51,528 nucleotides of DNA from CANLBN01 sp050633825 (lineage in GTDB: Bacteria > Pseudomonadota > Gammaproteobacteria > Pseudomonadales > Cellvibrionaceae): positions 1 through 51,528 of the forward strand of contig JBOEHG010000038.1 in NCBI GenBank assembly GCA_050633825.1, in the 5' to 3' direction. The notes beneath the pieces were generated by a model that worked only from the letters and a program-made list of their open reading frames with translations, was not told the origin of the DNA and did not search any database. How positions within the stretch are numbered: position 1 is the first letter of the stretch; each line of letters opens with the position of its first letter. The position numbers were made by a program, and so were the translations under genes. Shown here piece after piece: positions 44,301 through 51,528 of the stretch.

Positions 44301-44822
44301 ATGAGAGGCAGCCTTCGCCAAACGCTGGCTTTAGTGCTACTAACGCTTTGGATAGCTCTCTCTGCTATTACATTATGGTGGTTTCAGTATAGGCATATCA
44401 GCCAATTCAATGACTACTGGGCAAGCTTTAACGGTTCCGACTTGAGACAAATTCAGCTTAAGCCTGAAACCGGAAATGCGCTGGTAGTTCATTTTATTGA
44501 TGCTAACTGTCCCTGCAGCCGCTTTGCAAAGCCCCATATCAATACACTGGAATCAAACTTTTCGGGCACTATTGATTTTAAACGGTTTGAAGACATCAGC
44601 ATGAAATATTCGAAGGTCAGCGTTCCCGCAAGTCCGGCTGTTGCTATCTGGGATAAGCAGGGTGATCTTGCCTATGTTGGTCCCTATAGTGGTGGAAACA
44701 TCTGTGGCCAAGGGGATGATTTCACTGCCATGACATTAAGGGCTTTAGAACAAGGGAGTAACCCAGAATGGATTAACAATGAAGCCGTTGGTTGCTTCTG
44801 CCAATGGCCAACAACGAGCTAG
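44301..44822 (+). CDS. Membrane-anchored thioredoxin-like protein (DUF6436-like)
   Basis: About 173 residues from the ATG at 44301; an in-frame GTG at 44289 is possible. One N-terminal membrane helix covers about 9-28 (LALVLLTLWIALSAITLWW). The periplasmic part has a thioredoxin-like core (LVVHFIDANCPCSRFAKPHI) with a CPC rather than CxxC site, then VSVPASPAVAIWDKQGDLAYVGPY. Extra cysteines occur in GNICGQGDDF and GCFCQWP. This resembles DUF6436 proteins; the substrate is unknown. The chemoreceptor gene follows with 1 base between stop and ATG. Confidence 0.7.
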   Translation: MRGSLRQTLALVLLTLWIALSAITLWWFQYRHISQFNDYWASFNGSDLRQIQLKPETGNALVVHFIDANCPCSRFAKPHINTLESNFSGTIDFKRFEDISMKYSKVSVPASPAVAIWDKQGDLAYVGPYSGGNICGQGDDFTAMTLRALEQGSNPEWINNEAVGCFCQWPTTS

Positions 44823-44823
44823 C

Positions 44824-46326
44824 ATGATGATTAACCAAAATAATGTCCTGAAAGCACATTATATTAAGTCCGACAAAATAATGTTAATGATCAACTATAG
44901 TTTGGTCCTATATGCCTTGCTGTTATCAAGCTGGTATAACACATGGGCAGAGGCACTTATCATAGGCTTAACAACAGCTGTTGCACTTACAAGTATTTTC
45001 TTGCTAATAAAAGGGAGTCTTATTTCGAGAATCGCAATGGCAACAGGCTTTATGGTCATGACAAGCCTCCACATCCACCAATCCCATGGAATGATAGAAG
45101 TTCACTTTGGCGTTTTTGTGTTGCTCGCTATCCTTCTTTATTATAAAGACTGGCTACCCATCACTATCGCGGCAAGCATTACACTGACCCAACATTTACT
45201 CTTCTTTTACTGGCAAACCAATGGCTCTCAGGTATGGTTATTACAGTCAACGGATAATGGTTGGTGGGTTATTTTTATGCATGCTGGGTATGTTGTTGCT
45301 GAAAGCGCTCTACTAATATGGTTTTCATTAAACCTGAAAAAAGATTATTTACAGTCAAAAGAAATGATACTTTTAACTGATAATATTATTTCAGAAAAGC
45401 ATATTGATTTAACCCTTCGCTCTTCAGGTAATACCGTACTCCTTCAACGTTTTGATGGATTTACAATAGAAATAGAACAATTAGCCCAACAAGTCCATAG
45501 TGCCGCAGAAAAGTTATCCAGCAATGGTAAAAGCCTCGCTCAGGTGACAGAAAAAATGGAGTTCTCATCTCAAGTACAGGAAAGGGAAACCGGTCTTATT
45601 GCATCTGCTGTTACTGAGATATCACATATCGTGCAGGATATTTCACAACATGCCGATACTGCAGCAGAGTCTGCAGACAAGATGAATAATAATGCTGCGG
45701 AGGCAACCACTGTTAGCCATCATACCCAGGAATTAATCAAACGTTTATCGGTACAAGTTCACCAAGCATCAGAAACGATTGAATCGCTTCATGAACAAAG
45801 CAAAGGCATTGGTTCAGTACTGGAAGTCATTAGAGCTGTTGCCGAACAAACTAACTTATTAGCACTGAATGCTGCCATTGAAGCTGCACGGGCAGGAGAA
45901 CAAGGCAGAGGATTTGCTGTTGTTGCAGATGAGGTTCGTACACTCGCCCAAAAAGCACAAGAAGCAACAGAAAAAATTGACAGCATGATTACCACCTTGC
46001 AAATGGGTAGTGAGTCAGCGGTTGCCGATATTAAATCCAGCAAGGAATTAGCAGACGACTGTGTAGAGAATACAGAGGGCTCACTTTCTCTAATGGAACA
46101 AACGAGCGAGACGATCAGCAAAATTAATGGAATGAATGCAAGAATCGCAAAAGCTTCCAGCGAACAAACAAGAATGATAGATGAAATTAGTAGTAACCTT
46201 AATAACATCCTTGAAGCAAGTCATGGCGCAGCAAGCGACTCCAAAGAAGCCGCTCGATCAGGTGCATTATTATTAGAGTTATCACAGTCCTTAAAAATAT
46301 TAACCAAGCGGTTTAAAGTAAGTTAG
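44824..46326 (+). CDS. Methyl-accepting chemotaxis protein with multi-TM sensor
   Basis: About 500 residues from the ATG at 44824, one base after the previous stop; an adjacent ATG at 44827 is equivalent. Residues 20-185 hold about six membrane helices and no periplasmic domain. The third helix is flanked by HIHQSHGMIEVHFGVF, with three histidines near the membrane. A HAMP-less coiled coil leads to the MCP signalling domain, with the tip EQTNLLALNAAIEAARAGEQGRGFAVVADEVRTLAQ. It probably senses a membrane-soluble cue, redox state or a bound metal or haem. No che genes are in the window. Confidence 0.9.
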   Translation: MMINQNNVLKAHYIKSDKIMLMINYSLVLYALLLSSWYNTWAEALIIGLTTAVALTSIFLLIKGSLISRIAMATGFMVMTSLHIHQSHGMIEVHFGVFVLLAILLYYKDWLPITIAASITLTQHLLFFYWQTNGSQVWLLQSTDNGWWVIFMHAGYVVAESALLIWFSLNLKKDYLQSKEMILLTDNIISEKHIDLTLRSSGNTVLLQRFDGFTIEIEQLAQQVHSAAEKLSSNGKSLAQVTEKMEFSSQVQERETGLIASAVTEISHIVQDISQHADTAAESADKMNNNAAEATTVSHHTQELIKRLSVQVHQASETIESLHEQSKGIGSVLEVIRAVAEQTNLLALNAAIEAARAGEQGRGFAVVADEVRTLAQKAQEATEKIDSMITTLQMGSESAVADIKSSKELADDCVENTEGSLSLMEQTSETISKINGMNARIAKASSEQTRMIDEISSNLNNILEASHGAASDSKEAARSGALLLELSQSLKILTKRFKVS

Positions 46327-46338
46327 CTCTCGCGCTCT

Positions 46339-47667
46339 TTAATTCCACGCTAATGGATAATCCTCTGGAAATGGACCTTCTTTATAATCCATTTCAGCAG
46401 TTGCTCTAACATCGTCACGCAAGATAACCTGTCGTACCATTTCGGGAATCATTACCATACCCACATACTTACCCAAACATTCATGACTGGCAAACCCAAA
46501 ATTAAAATGGTGATACCAATTGCGATTGGGATTAAAGTCATCCGGATTTTCAAATGAATAATCATCAAACATAGCCGATTGTGTCAACGTTAAGACATTT
46601 GTGCCTTTAGGGATCGTTGTTTGTCGGTCTGTTCCTTTGGCAATGGTATAGTCTTCTGCAGTTTGGCGGAACATATAAGGGCTAATGGGAACAAAGCGTA
46701 ATGCCTCCCACACCATATCGTCAAAATCCCCAGTATCTTCTTTCTTCGCTGCAACCTTTGCTTTCAGCAATAATTCAGGTCGATCAAGGAAAAATTTAAT
46801 CACTTGAGAAACTGCCTGCGAGGTTGTCTCGACAGAACCAATCAATAAACCGCCTGCATTGACACCCACTCTAATTAATGAAAAATCGACTTCGTTAGCC
46901 ATACTGGAGCGAAGCATTCGCTTTACCATATCGTCTTTTGATTGCTTTTTCCGTAAGAAACTACTAATAAAGCGAAAGATACCAGTAAACATACCACCAA
47001 TTCTAACGGAGGCTATCTTTCTGACCATCAATGCTTTGATATAAGCCTCTAACTCTTCAGTGACTTTATTGTGTTCATCAACAATATGTTGGTATTTTTC
47101 TTGAGAGTTTAAATCAAAAGGCTGATTATGAAAGGCATCGTACTGATTCCAAAACGACCAACGAATCAACTCCTTCTTATCGATTCCATCTAAACCAAAA
47201 TAATCTTGGACCATTACCGTCGGTACAACGCGGCAATATTCATTCACTATTTCGATATTACCTTTAGCCTGATTAAGGATTTTTTTGGCTGCCTTATTCA
47301 CCAACTCTCGCACGCGAGGAATATCATCACGATTTAAAAACCCTTGCATGAGTGATTTTTCGCGATAGTGCAAAGCATCATCATCATGGGCCATAAGATA
47401 ACCAACATCTTCTTTGGTAACACCCATTTTAGGCTTGTATAAATCAACGGTAAATATTTTTGGCATCTGTAAAGCATCACGAATATCAGTAAACAATGCC
47501 AACAAGGTGCATTCGGGCGTGACTAACACTGGCCGCTCTTTTCTAAGTTGCTTAAAAAACGGTAACGGCTCTTGCTTCATCCATTTTTGAACCAGTGGAT
47601 ATTTATCTGCTTCAGCAGCGGCATCATATTCAGCCAAATAATCCTTTTCATTTTTTTTACTTGTCAT
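46339..47667 (-). CDS. Cytochrome P450
   Basis: This is a 442-residue P450 with no signal peptide. The haem cysteine is C397 in FNFGFASHECLG; the second glycine of the usual FGxGxHxCxG is alanine. The K-helix ExxR is EALR (MVWEALRFVP), and the I-helix carries GSVETTSQ. AAGGAG lies 8 bases upstream of the ATG. It begins 12 bases after the di-haem gene stops, forming a two-gene operon. No ferredoxin or reductase gene is nearby, so its electron source is unknown; a peroxygenase or hydroperoxide-processing mode is possible. Confidence 0.9.
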   Translation of the reverse strand: MTSKKNEKDYLAEYDAAAEADKYPLVQKWMKQEPLPFFKQLRKERPVLVTPECTLLALFTDIRDALQMPKIFTVDLYKPKMGVTKEDVGYLMAHDDDALHYREKSLMQGFLNRDDIPRVRELVNKAAKKILNQAKGNIEIVNEYCRVVPTVMVQDYFGLDGIDKKELIRWSFWNQYDAFHNQPFDLNSQEKYQHIVDEHNKVTEELEAYIKALMVRKIASVRIGGMFTGIFRFISSFLRKKQSKDDMVKRMLRSSMANEVDFSLIRVGVNAGGLLIGSVETTSQAVSQVIKFFLDRPELLLKAKVAAKKEDTGDFDDMVWEALRFVPISPYMFRQTAEDYTIAKGTDRQTTIPKGTNVLTLTQSAMFDDYSFENPDDFNPNRNWYHHFNFGFASHECLGKYVGMVMIPEMVRQVILRDDVRATAEMDYKEGPFPEDYPLAWN

Positions 47668-47679
47668 CTGACTAACTCC

Positions 47680-49884
47680 TTATAATGTTTTAATAAATTC
47701 AATAAGCGCCATTCGATCTTGCTTATTAATTCTAGGCAAAGGCTTATTCTTACCTAAAGGTGCAGTAAACCCTGCAGCATATTCATGACCTGCATTGGAG
47801 TTTCCTTTTTCTTCAGTATCAAATGCAGTTCCATTAGTACCACTGCATAACAAGCCCATTTTTATAACATCTAACTCACGGCAACCAACCTGAAAATTAT
47901 TCGGTCGATATTCTCCATCATCAGGATCTCCCGGGCGCTTCTTGGGCAACAATAAATCGTACAAGGTCGGTACAGAACCATTGTGCAAATACGGCGCTGT
48001 TGCCCATATACCGTTTAATGGTCTCGCCTTGTAAGCCTGCAAAGAAGCATAAGGGTTCGCTGTTGAGTCAGGCTCGTAATCACCATTTTTTATACTTGGC
48101 TTAATATCGTTTTGAAAAAAAGATGAGCCTAACGTGTACAACCAATCCAACCAACGACGAATTACCCATTTATCATGATCGGGAGTTGCGATAACACCGC
48201 GTGTGGCTGCTGTTAGTATTTGTACTACCGGAGCAGTCTCTTCGACAATTACAGGACCTGCATCGGTATCCTGATAGATATGTTTAAAATTTCCAGAGCT
48301 CCCTTTGTAAGTGACACTATTCATTGCCATCACTGGATCTGTACCCGCTTTTTCGACACTCATCATTTTACCGATAATACGCCGATCCCAATCATTTCTG
48401 TCGATAATCTCATGGCAGGACAAGCAATACTTAGCGTAAACGGCCTCACCTCTTTCTGCTAAATCAGGATTAATCGGTGGTAAACCGCTCCCATCTGCAA
48501 ATTTAACATCACTCCATTGTGGTGACTTCAAACTTTTGAGATGCGATTCCAAACGGTTTAAATTAACTTTATCAATAGAAGATTGAAAATCAATATGCTT
48601 ACGCTTTTTAGATTGCCCGCTAATCAATGCAGATAAACTAAAACGGCGGCCCATCTCCCAAAATTCCCACCACTCCTGCTTATCTTCTCTCCAATCAAGT
48701 GTCGCGAATACACCGATAACTTCACCCGTATTTCGACCTAAAGGACCAACCCCTGCATTAGCAGCCAAACCATTCCATTGCACATAATCTGATTGTGCTA
48801 TATCCCATAAAAAGGGGTAACTTACCGGAGCATTAGCTTCATTAAATAATTCTTGGCGAACCAGCGCGATACCTTTTTCATCTAAAGCTGGATAACCTGA
48901 TTGATTTTTTTGCAAGCGTTTAAGAATTTCTTCAAAGCCTTTTTGCCCAAGAATGAGACTATCTAAACCATCAAGAACATTCTCAATTTGCGCATCGTTA
49001 ATAACTCGAGTTCCATCTTCATAAAACACAAAAGCCATTTTATTCGCAATCTGACCTTTATCAAGAACATGCTCTAACACTCGATTATAAATACGCCCAA
49101 AAGCATCAAGGCGAGCATAGCCATAGTCCACACTACTTTCGTTTAATGTATTGTAAACTTGGATACGATTTGCCCACTCTTTTAAGTCGCTTAAAACATC
49201 TTGCTCTGTTTTATAATCACGCCCACCTTTAAAAATTCGCCAAAAATCATTTCTTGCTAATACATTTTCAACTAAACGCTTTTTCTTTTCAGTATCGTTC
49301 AAGGTAGCAGTCAAGGCAGTTTCAAGCCCGGATAAAAAACCATCCATATCCGCCATCGCAGCACCACCATCAATGCGAATACCCTTACCCTGATAATTAA
49401 CTTGACCTGTATGACAAGCCGCACAAGTATAGCCAATGTATTCCTTACCATCGTAACCATCTTTCGCGAAGCCTATTGGCAGACCATCAGGATTAAAAAA
49501 AGTAGGCTTTTGTGGCAAGTAGCGGAAGTAATCCATATTGCTGGCAGACCGAAATAACTCTTCTGAATCAGCTTGCTCCAACTCAACAAACAGATCATAG
49601 GGCATTAAATTTGAGCCTTGAGTTGTATTGTAAAACCAGAGACTATCCGAATTTCCCCACCCCTGCTCAACGTACACAGGCGTTTCATAACTCTCATCAA
49701 ACGAACCATCGCTGATGCCTATAGCACCACGCTCTGGATCATTATCCCAATGCTGATACGTCTTACCAATCGCCAATGCAATAAACATTAATACAAGAAG
49801 AAGTAAAAACAGCAAAACAAGGGCGCGGGTATTTTGAAAGAAAAAGATAAGTATACGGGTAACAAGACGGTTTAAAGCAGCCAT
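47680..49884 (-). CDS. Membrane-anchored di-haem cytochrome c peroxidase-like oxidoreductase
   Basis: This is a 734-residue protein with one N-terminal membrane anchor (about 21-40) and a periplasmic body. Two c-type haem sites are seen: CAACH (154-158) and CLSCH (487-491). The early motif GWGNSDSLWFYNTTQGSNLMPYDLF and the size resemble the large di-haem peroxidase family that includes RoxA-type rubber oxygenases and Pseudomonas fatty-acid dioxygenases. A CCP, MauG or oxygenase function cannot be separated from motifs alone. AAGGAT precedes the ATG. It is the first gene of the operon with the P450. Confidence 0.82.
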   Translation of the reverse strand: MAALNRLVTRILIFFFQNTRALVLLFLLLLVLMFIALAIGKTYQHWDNDPERGAIGISDGSFDESYETPVYVEQGWGNSDSLWFYNTTQGSNLMPYDLFVELEQADSEELFRSASNMDYFRYLPQKPTFFNPDGLPIGFAKDGYDGKEYIGYTCAACHTGQVNYQGKGIRIDGGAAMADMDGFLSGLETALTATLNDTEKKKRLVENVLARNDFWRIFKGGRDYKTEQDVLSDLKEWANRIQVYNTLNESSVDYGYARLDAFGRIYNRVLEHVLDKGQIANKMAFVFYEDGTRVINDAQIENVLDGLDSLILGQKGFEEILKRLQKNQSGYPALDEKGIALVRQELFNEANAPVSYPFLWDIAQSDYVQWNGLAANAGVGPLGRNTGEVIGVFATLDWREDKQEWWEFWEMGRRFSLSALISGQSKKRKHIDFQSSIDKVNLNRLESHLKSLKSPQWSDVKFADGSGLPPINPDLAERGEAVYAKYCLSCHEIIDRNDWDRRIIGKMMSVEKAGTDPVMAMNSVTYKGSSGNFKHIYQDTDAGPVIVEETAPVVQILTAATRGVIATPDHDKWVIRRWLDWLYTLGSSFFQNDIKPSIKNGDYEPDSTANPYASLQAYKARPLNGIWATAPYLHNGSVPTLYDLLLPKKRPGDPDDGEYRPNNFQVGCRELDVIKMGLLCSGTNGTAFDTEEKGNSNAGHEYAAGFTAPLGKNKPLPRINKQDRMALIEFIKTL

Positions 49885-50137
49885 GATTTGATCCTTTTCA
49901 TTATTATTAAAATAGTGTTCTTAAAATATAGTGATCTTAAAACAGAGTTATTAAAATTAAGAACAGCTAATCTTGCTTTAGTATGGCATTGAATAACAGC
50001 AATCTATTTTTATTCGTTTAACGCCAAGGTAACCTGTCAATTTTAACAAGAAGCGGAATTCATAGGCAATAAATTCACACGACAACGGTGATTTGATCAC
50101 TACTTATAGTTAGTCATCTATGACGTTTATTTTTTCC
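49885..50137. promoter_or_regulatory. Upstream region of the di-haem/P450 operon with tandem operator-like repeats
   Basis: No gene is supported in the gap between the operon start and the pnp terminator. Close to the operon, two 16-base tandem units occur (ATAGTGTTCTTAAAAT at 49912-49927 and ATAGTGATCTTAAAAC at 49928-49943), with a degenerate third after them. GTTCTTAA (49917-49924) and TTAAGAAC (49957-49964) are perfect 8-bp complements. This arrangement suggests an operator for a regulator encoded elsewhere. Confidence 0.5.
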
Positions 50138-50167
50138 AAAAAAAAGCCAGACATAGTCTGGCTTTTT
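50138..50167 (-). terminator. Intrinsic terminator of pnp
   Basis: On the minus strand, AAAAAGCCAGAC pairs with GTCTGGCTTTTT through a 3-base loop, and the T-run continues past the stem. It lies 24 bases after the pnp stop. Confidence 0.9.
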
Positions 50168-50191
50168 GATTCATGCAAATATAGTCAACAT

Positions 50192-51528
50192 TTACGCTTC
50201 TGACTTAGGCTCTGCTGTCTCTTCTGACGCTTCGGCAACCGCTTCAGATGTCGTTTCTGCAGGCGCTTCTTCAGCAGCTTTTGGATTGGCTTCTTTAATA
50301 GAAAGTTTGATACGACCACGCTGATCAACATCTAGGCATTTCACTTTTACCATTTGACCTTCTTCAAGGTAATCAGTCACGGTATTAACACGCTCTTCTG
50401 CAATTTGCGAGATATGAACAAGGCCATCTTTACCCGGTAAGAAGTTAACAAACGCACCAAAATCAACAATGCGTACAACCTTACCTTCATAGATAGCGCC
50501 AATTTCAGCTTCTGCAGTAATTTCACCAATTTTATCTAACGCTGCTTGTAGCGCTTCACCATCATCAGCATAAACTTTAACTGTACCATTATCATCAATA
50601 TCAACAGATGCGCCCGTTTCTTCTGTAATAGAACGAATGGTTGCACCGCCTTTACCGATAATGTCACGAATTTTATCTGGATCAACTTTGATTGTTTCAA
50701 AGCGAGGTGCATTATTGGATACTTCCTCACGAGACTTATCAATCACTTTATTCATTTCTGCAAGAATATGTAAACGTGCTTGTAATGCCTGCTCTAAAGC
50801 GATTTCCATAATCTCTTCGGTGATGCCTTCGATTTTGATATCCATTTGCAAGGCATTAATACCACTGGCAGTACCTGCAACTTTAAAGTCCATATCACCC
50901 AAGTGATCTTCGTCACCCAAGATATCAGTCAATACTGCAAAACCGTTGTCTTCTTTCACCAAGCCCATAGCGATACCGGCAACAGGTGCTTTTAAAGGAA
51001 CACCGGCATCCATCATTGCCAAGCTAGAACCGCAAACCGAAGCCATTGAGCTTGAGCCATTAGATTCTGTGATTTCACTGACGATACGAATGGTATACGG
51101 AAACGCGTCTTCATTTGGAAGAACCGCAGCAATACCACGACGAGCCAAACGACCATGACCAATTTCACGACGGCCTGTACCACCCATACGACCACACTCA
51201 CCAACAGAATAAGGAGGGAAGTTGTAGTGCAGCATAAAGTTATCTTTACGCTCACCTTCAAGGGCATCAATAATTTGCGCATCACGTGCGTTGCCTAATG
51301 TAGCAACAACAATTGCCTGGGTTTCACCACGAGTAAATAAAGCTGAGCCATGTGCTTTATCCAACACACCGACTTCAACATCAATAGAGCGAACGGTTGT
51401 ATTATCACGGCCATCGATACGAGGGTTACCCGCAACAACACTTTGACGAACAGTTTGTTTTTCTAACTTACCGAAAGCTGCTTTAATTGCATCTGCAGTT
51501 GCTCCAGCTTCTTCATCCAACAATGCTT
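50192..51528 (-). CDS. pnp: Polyribonucleotide nucleotidyltransferase, C-terminal part (start is outside the window)
   Basis: About 445 residues of PNPase are present. The order is the end of the linker, the second RNase PH domain (RIDGRDNTTVRSIDVEV; FPPYSVGECGRMGGTGRREIGHG), catalytic KVAGTASGINALQMDIK, a KH domain (IRDIIGKGGATIRSI) and an S1 domain (GAIYEGKVVRIVDFGAFVNFLPGKDGLVHISQI). An acidic Ala/Glu-rich tail follows. It is a phosphorolytic 3'-5' exonuclease and degradosome subunit; the acidic tail is often used for protein contacts. The 5' part, including rpsO if present, lies to the right of the window. Confidence 0.97.
   Translation of the reverse strand, partial: ALLDEEAGATADAIKAAFGKLEKQTVRQSVVAGNPRIDGRDNTTVRSIDVEVGVLDKAHGSALFTRGETQAIVVATLGNARDAQIIDALEGERKDNFMLHYNFPPYSVGECGRMGGTGRREIGHGRLARRGIAAVLPNEDAFPYTIRIVSEITESNGSSSMASVCGSSLAMMDAGVPLKAPVAGIAMGLVKEDNGFAVLTDILGDEDHLGDMDFKVAGTASGINALQMDIKIEGITEEIMEIALEQALQARLHILAEMNKVIDKSREEVSNNAPRFETIKVDPDKIRDIIGKGGATIRSITEETGASVDIDDNGTVKVYADDGEALQAALDKIGEITAEAEIGAIYEGKVVRIVDFGAFVNFLPGKDGLVHISQIAEERVNTVTDYLEEGQMVKVKCLDVDQRGRIKLSIKEANPKAAEEAPAETTSEAVAEASEETAEPKSEA

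Overview
The window is chromosomal DNA from a moderately AT-rich gammaproteobacterium. The tRNA-tuf operon, alr-birA-coaX, amidase-tsaE-nnr, queG, orn, rsgA, psd, rimO and pnp are all gammaproteobacterial in sequence and grouping. Much of the accessory content (DUF1552/DUF1592 cytochrome proteins, cytochrome b561-YceI fusion, cytochrome P450 next to a di-haem protein, TonB receptor) is the kind common in marine, aerobic Cellvibrionales-like bacteria. That lineage is an inference; no rRNA or other decisive marker is present. I see no insertion sequence, prophage, integrase or CRISPR array.

Layout. 1-4525 (minus): alr-birA-coaX-SPOR protein, then a tRNA operon Thr(TGT)-Tyr-Gly-Thr(GGT) running into tuf, with a recognisable stringent-type promoter. 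4748-8272 (plus): a periplasmic binding-protein-like gene followed by a membrane GGDEF-EAL protein. 8291-13705 (minus): GFA protein, DUF1508-OmpA fusion, LysM amidase, tsaE, nnr. 13761-20326: accessory block (LysR, oxidoreductase, two thioredoxin-fold proteins, GNAT, ECF sigma/anti-sigma, secreted Y-x4-D protein, small membrane protein). 20463-21605: queG. 21704-25593: second accessory block (small secreted protein, AEC transporter, b561-YceI, YceI, DUF1304). 25593-28924: orn, rsgA, HDOD protein. 28970-34255: third accessory block, a Tat-exported DUF1552 protein and a 1172-residue lipoprotein with PKD domains and haem c motifs. 34703-35557: psd. 35718-41206: signalling locus. 41224-46326: GDPD, rimO, thioredoxin-like protein, chemotaxis receptor. 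46339-49884: di-haem protein and P450 operon. 50192-51528: pnp, cut by the window edge.

Two patterns matter most. First, amidase-tsaE-nnr / queG / orn / rsgA / psd is an ancestral gammaproteobacterial neighbourhood, here opened at three points by accessory cargo. Second, 35.6-41.2 kb looks like a self-contained sensory unit: NarL-type regulator, a 40-codon ORF with a strong ribosome site, TonB receptor, periplasmic binding-protein-like gene, histidine kinase, then a non-coding stretch holding a CsrA-type hairpin (AGGAG loop) and a perfect intrinsic terminator. A 10-base motif, ACTAGTATTA, occurs upstream of the regulator and again upstream of the hairpin. This is the best candidate here for an undescribed system. 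The window holds a second pairing of a binding-protein-like gene with a signal transducer (4748-8272), and neither has ABC permease or ATPase genes beside it.
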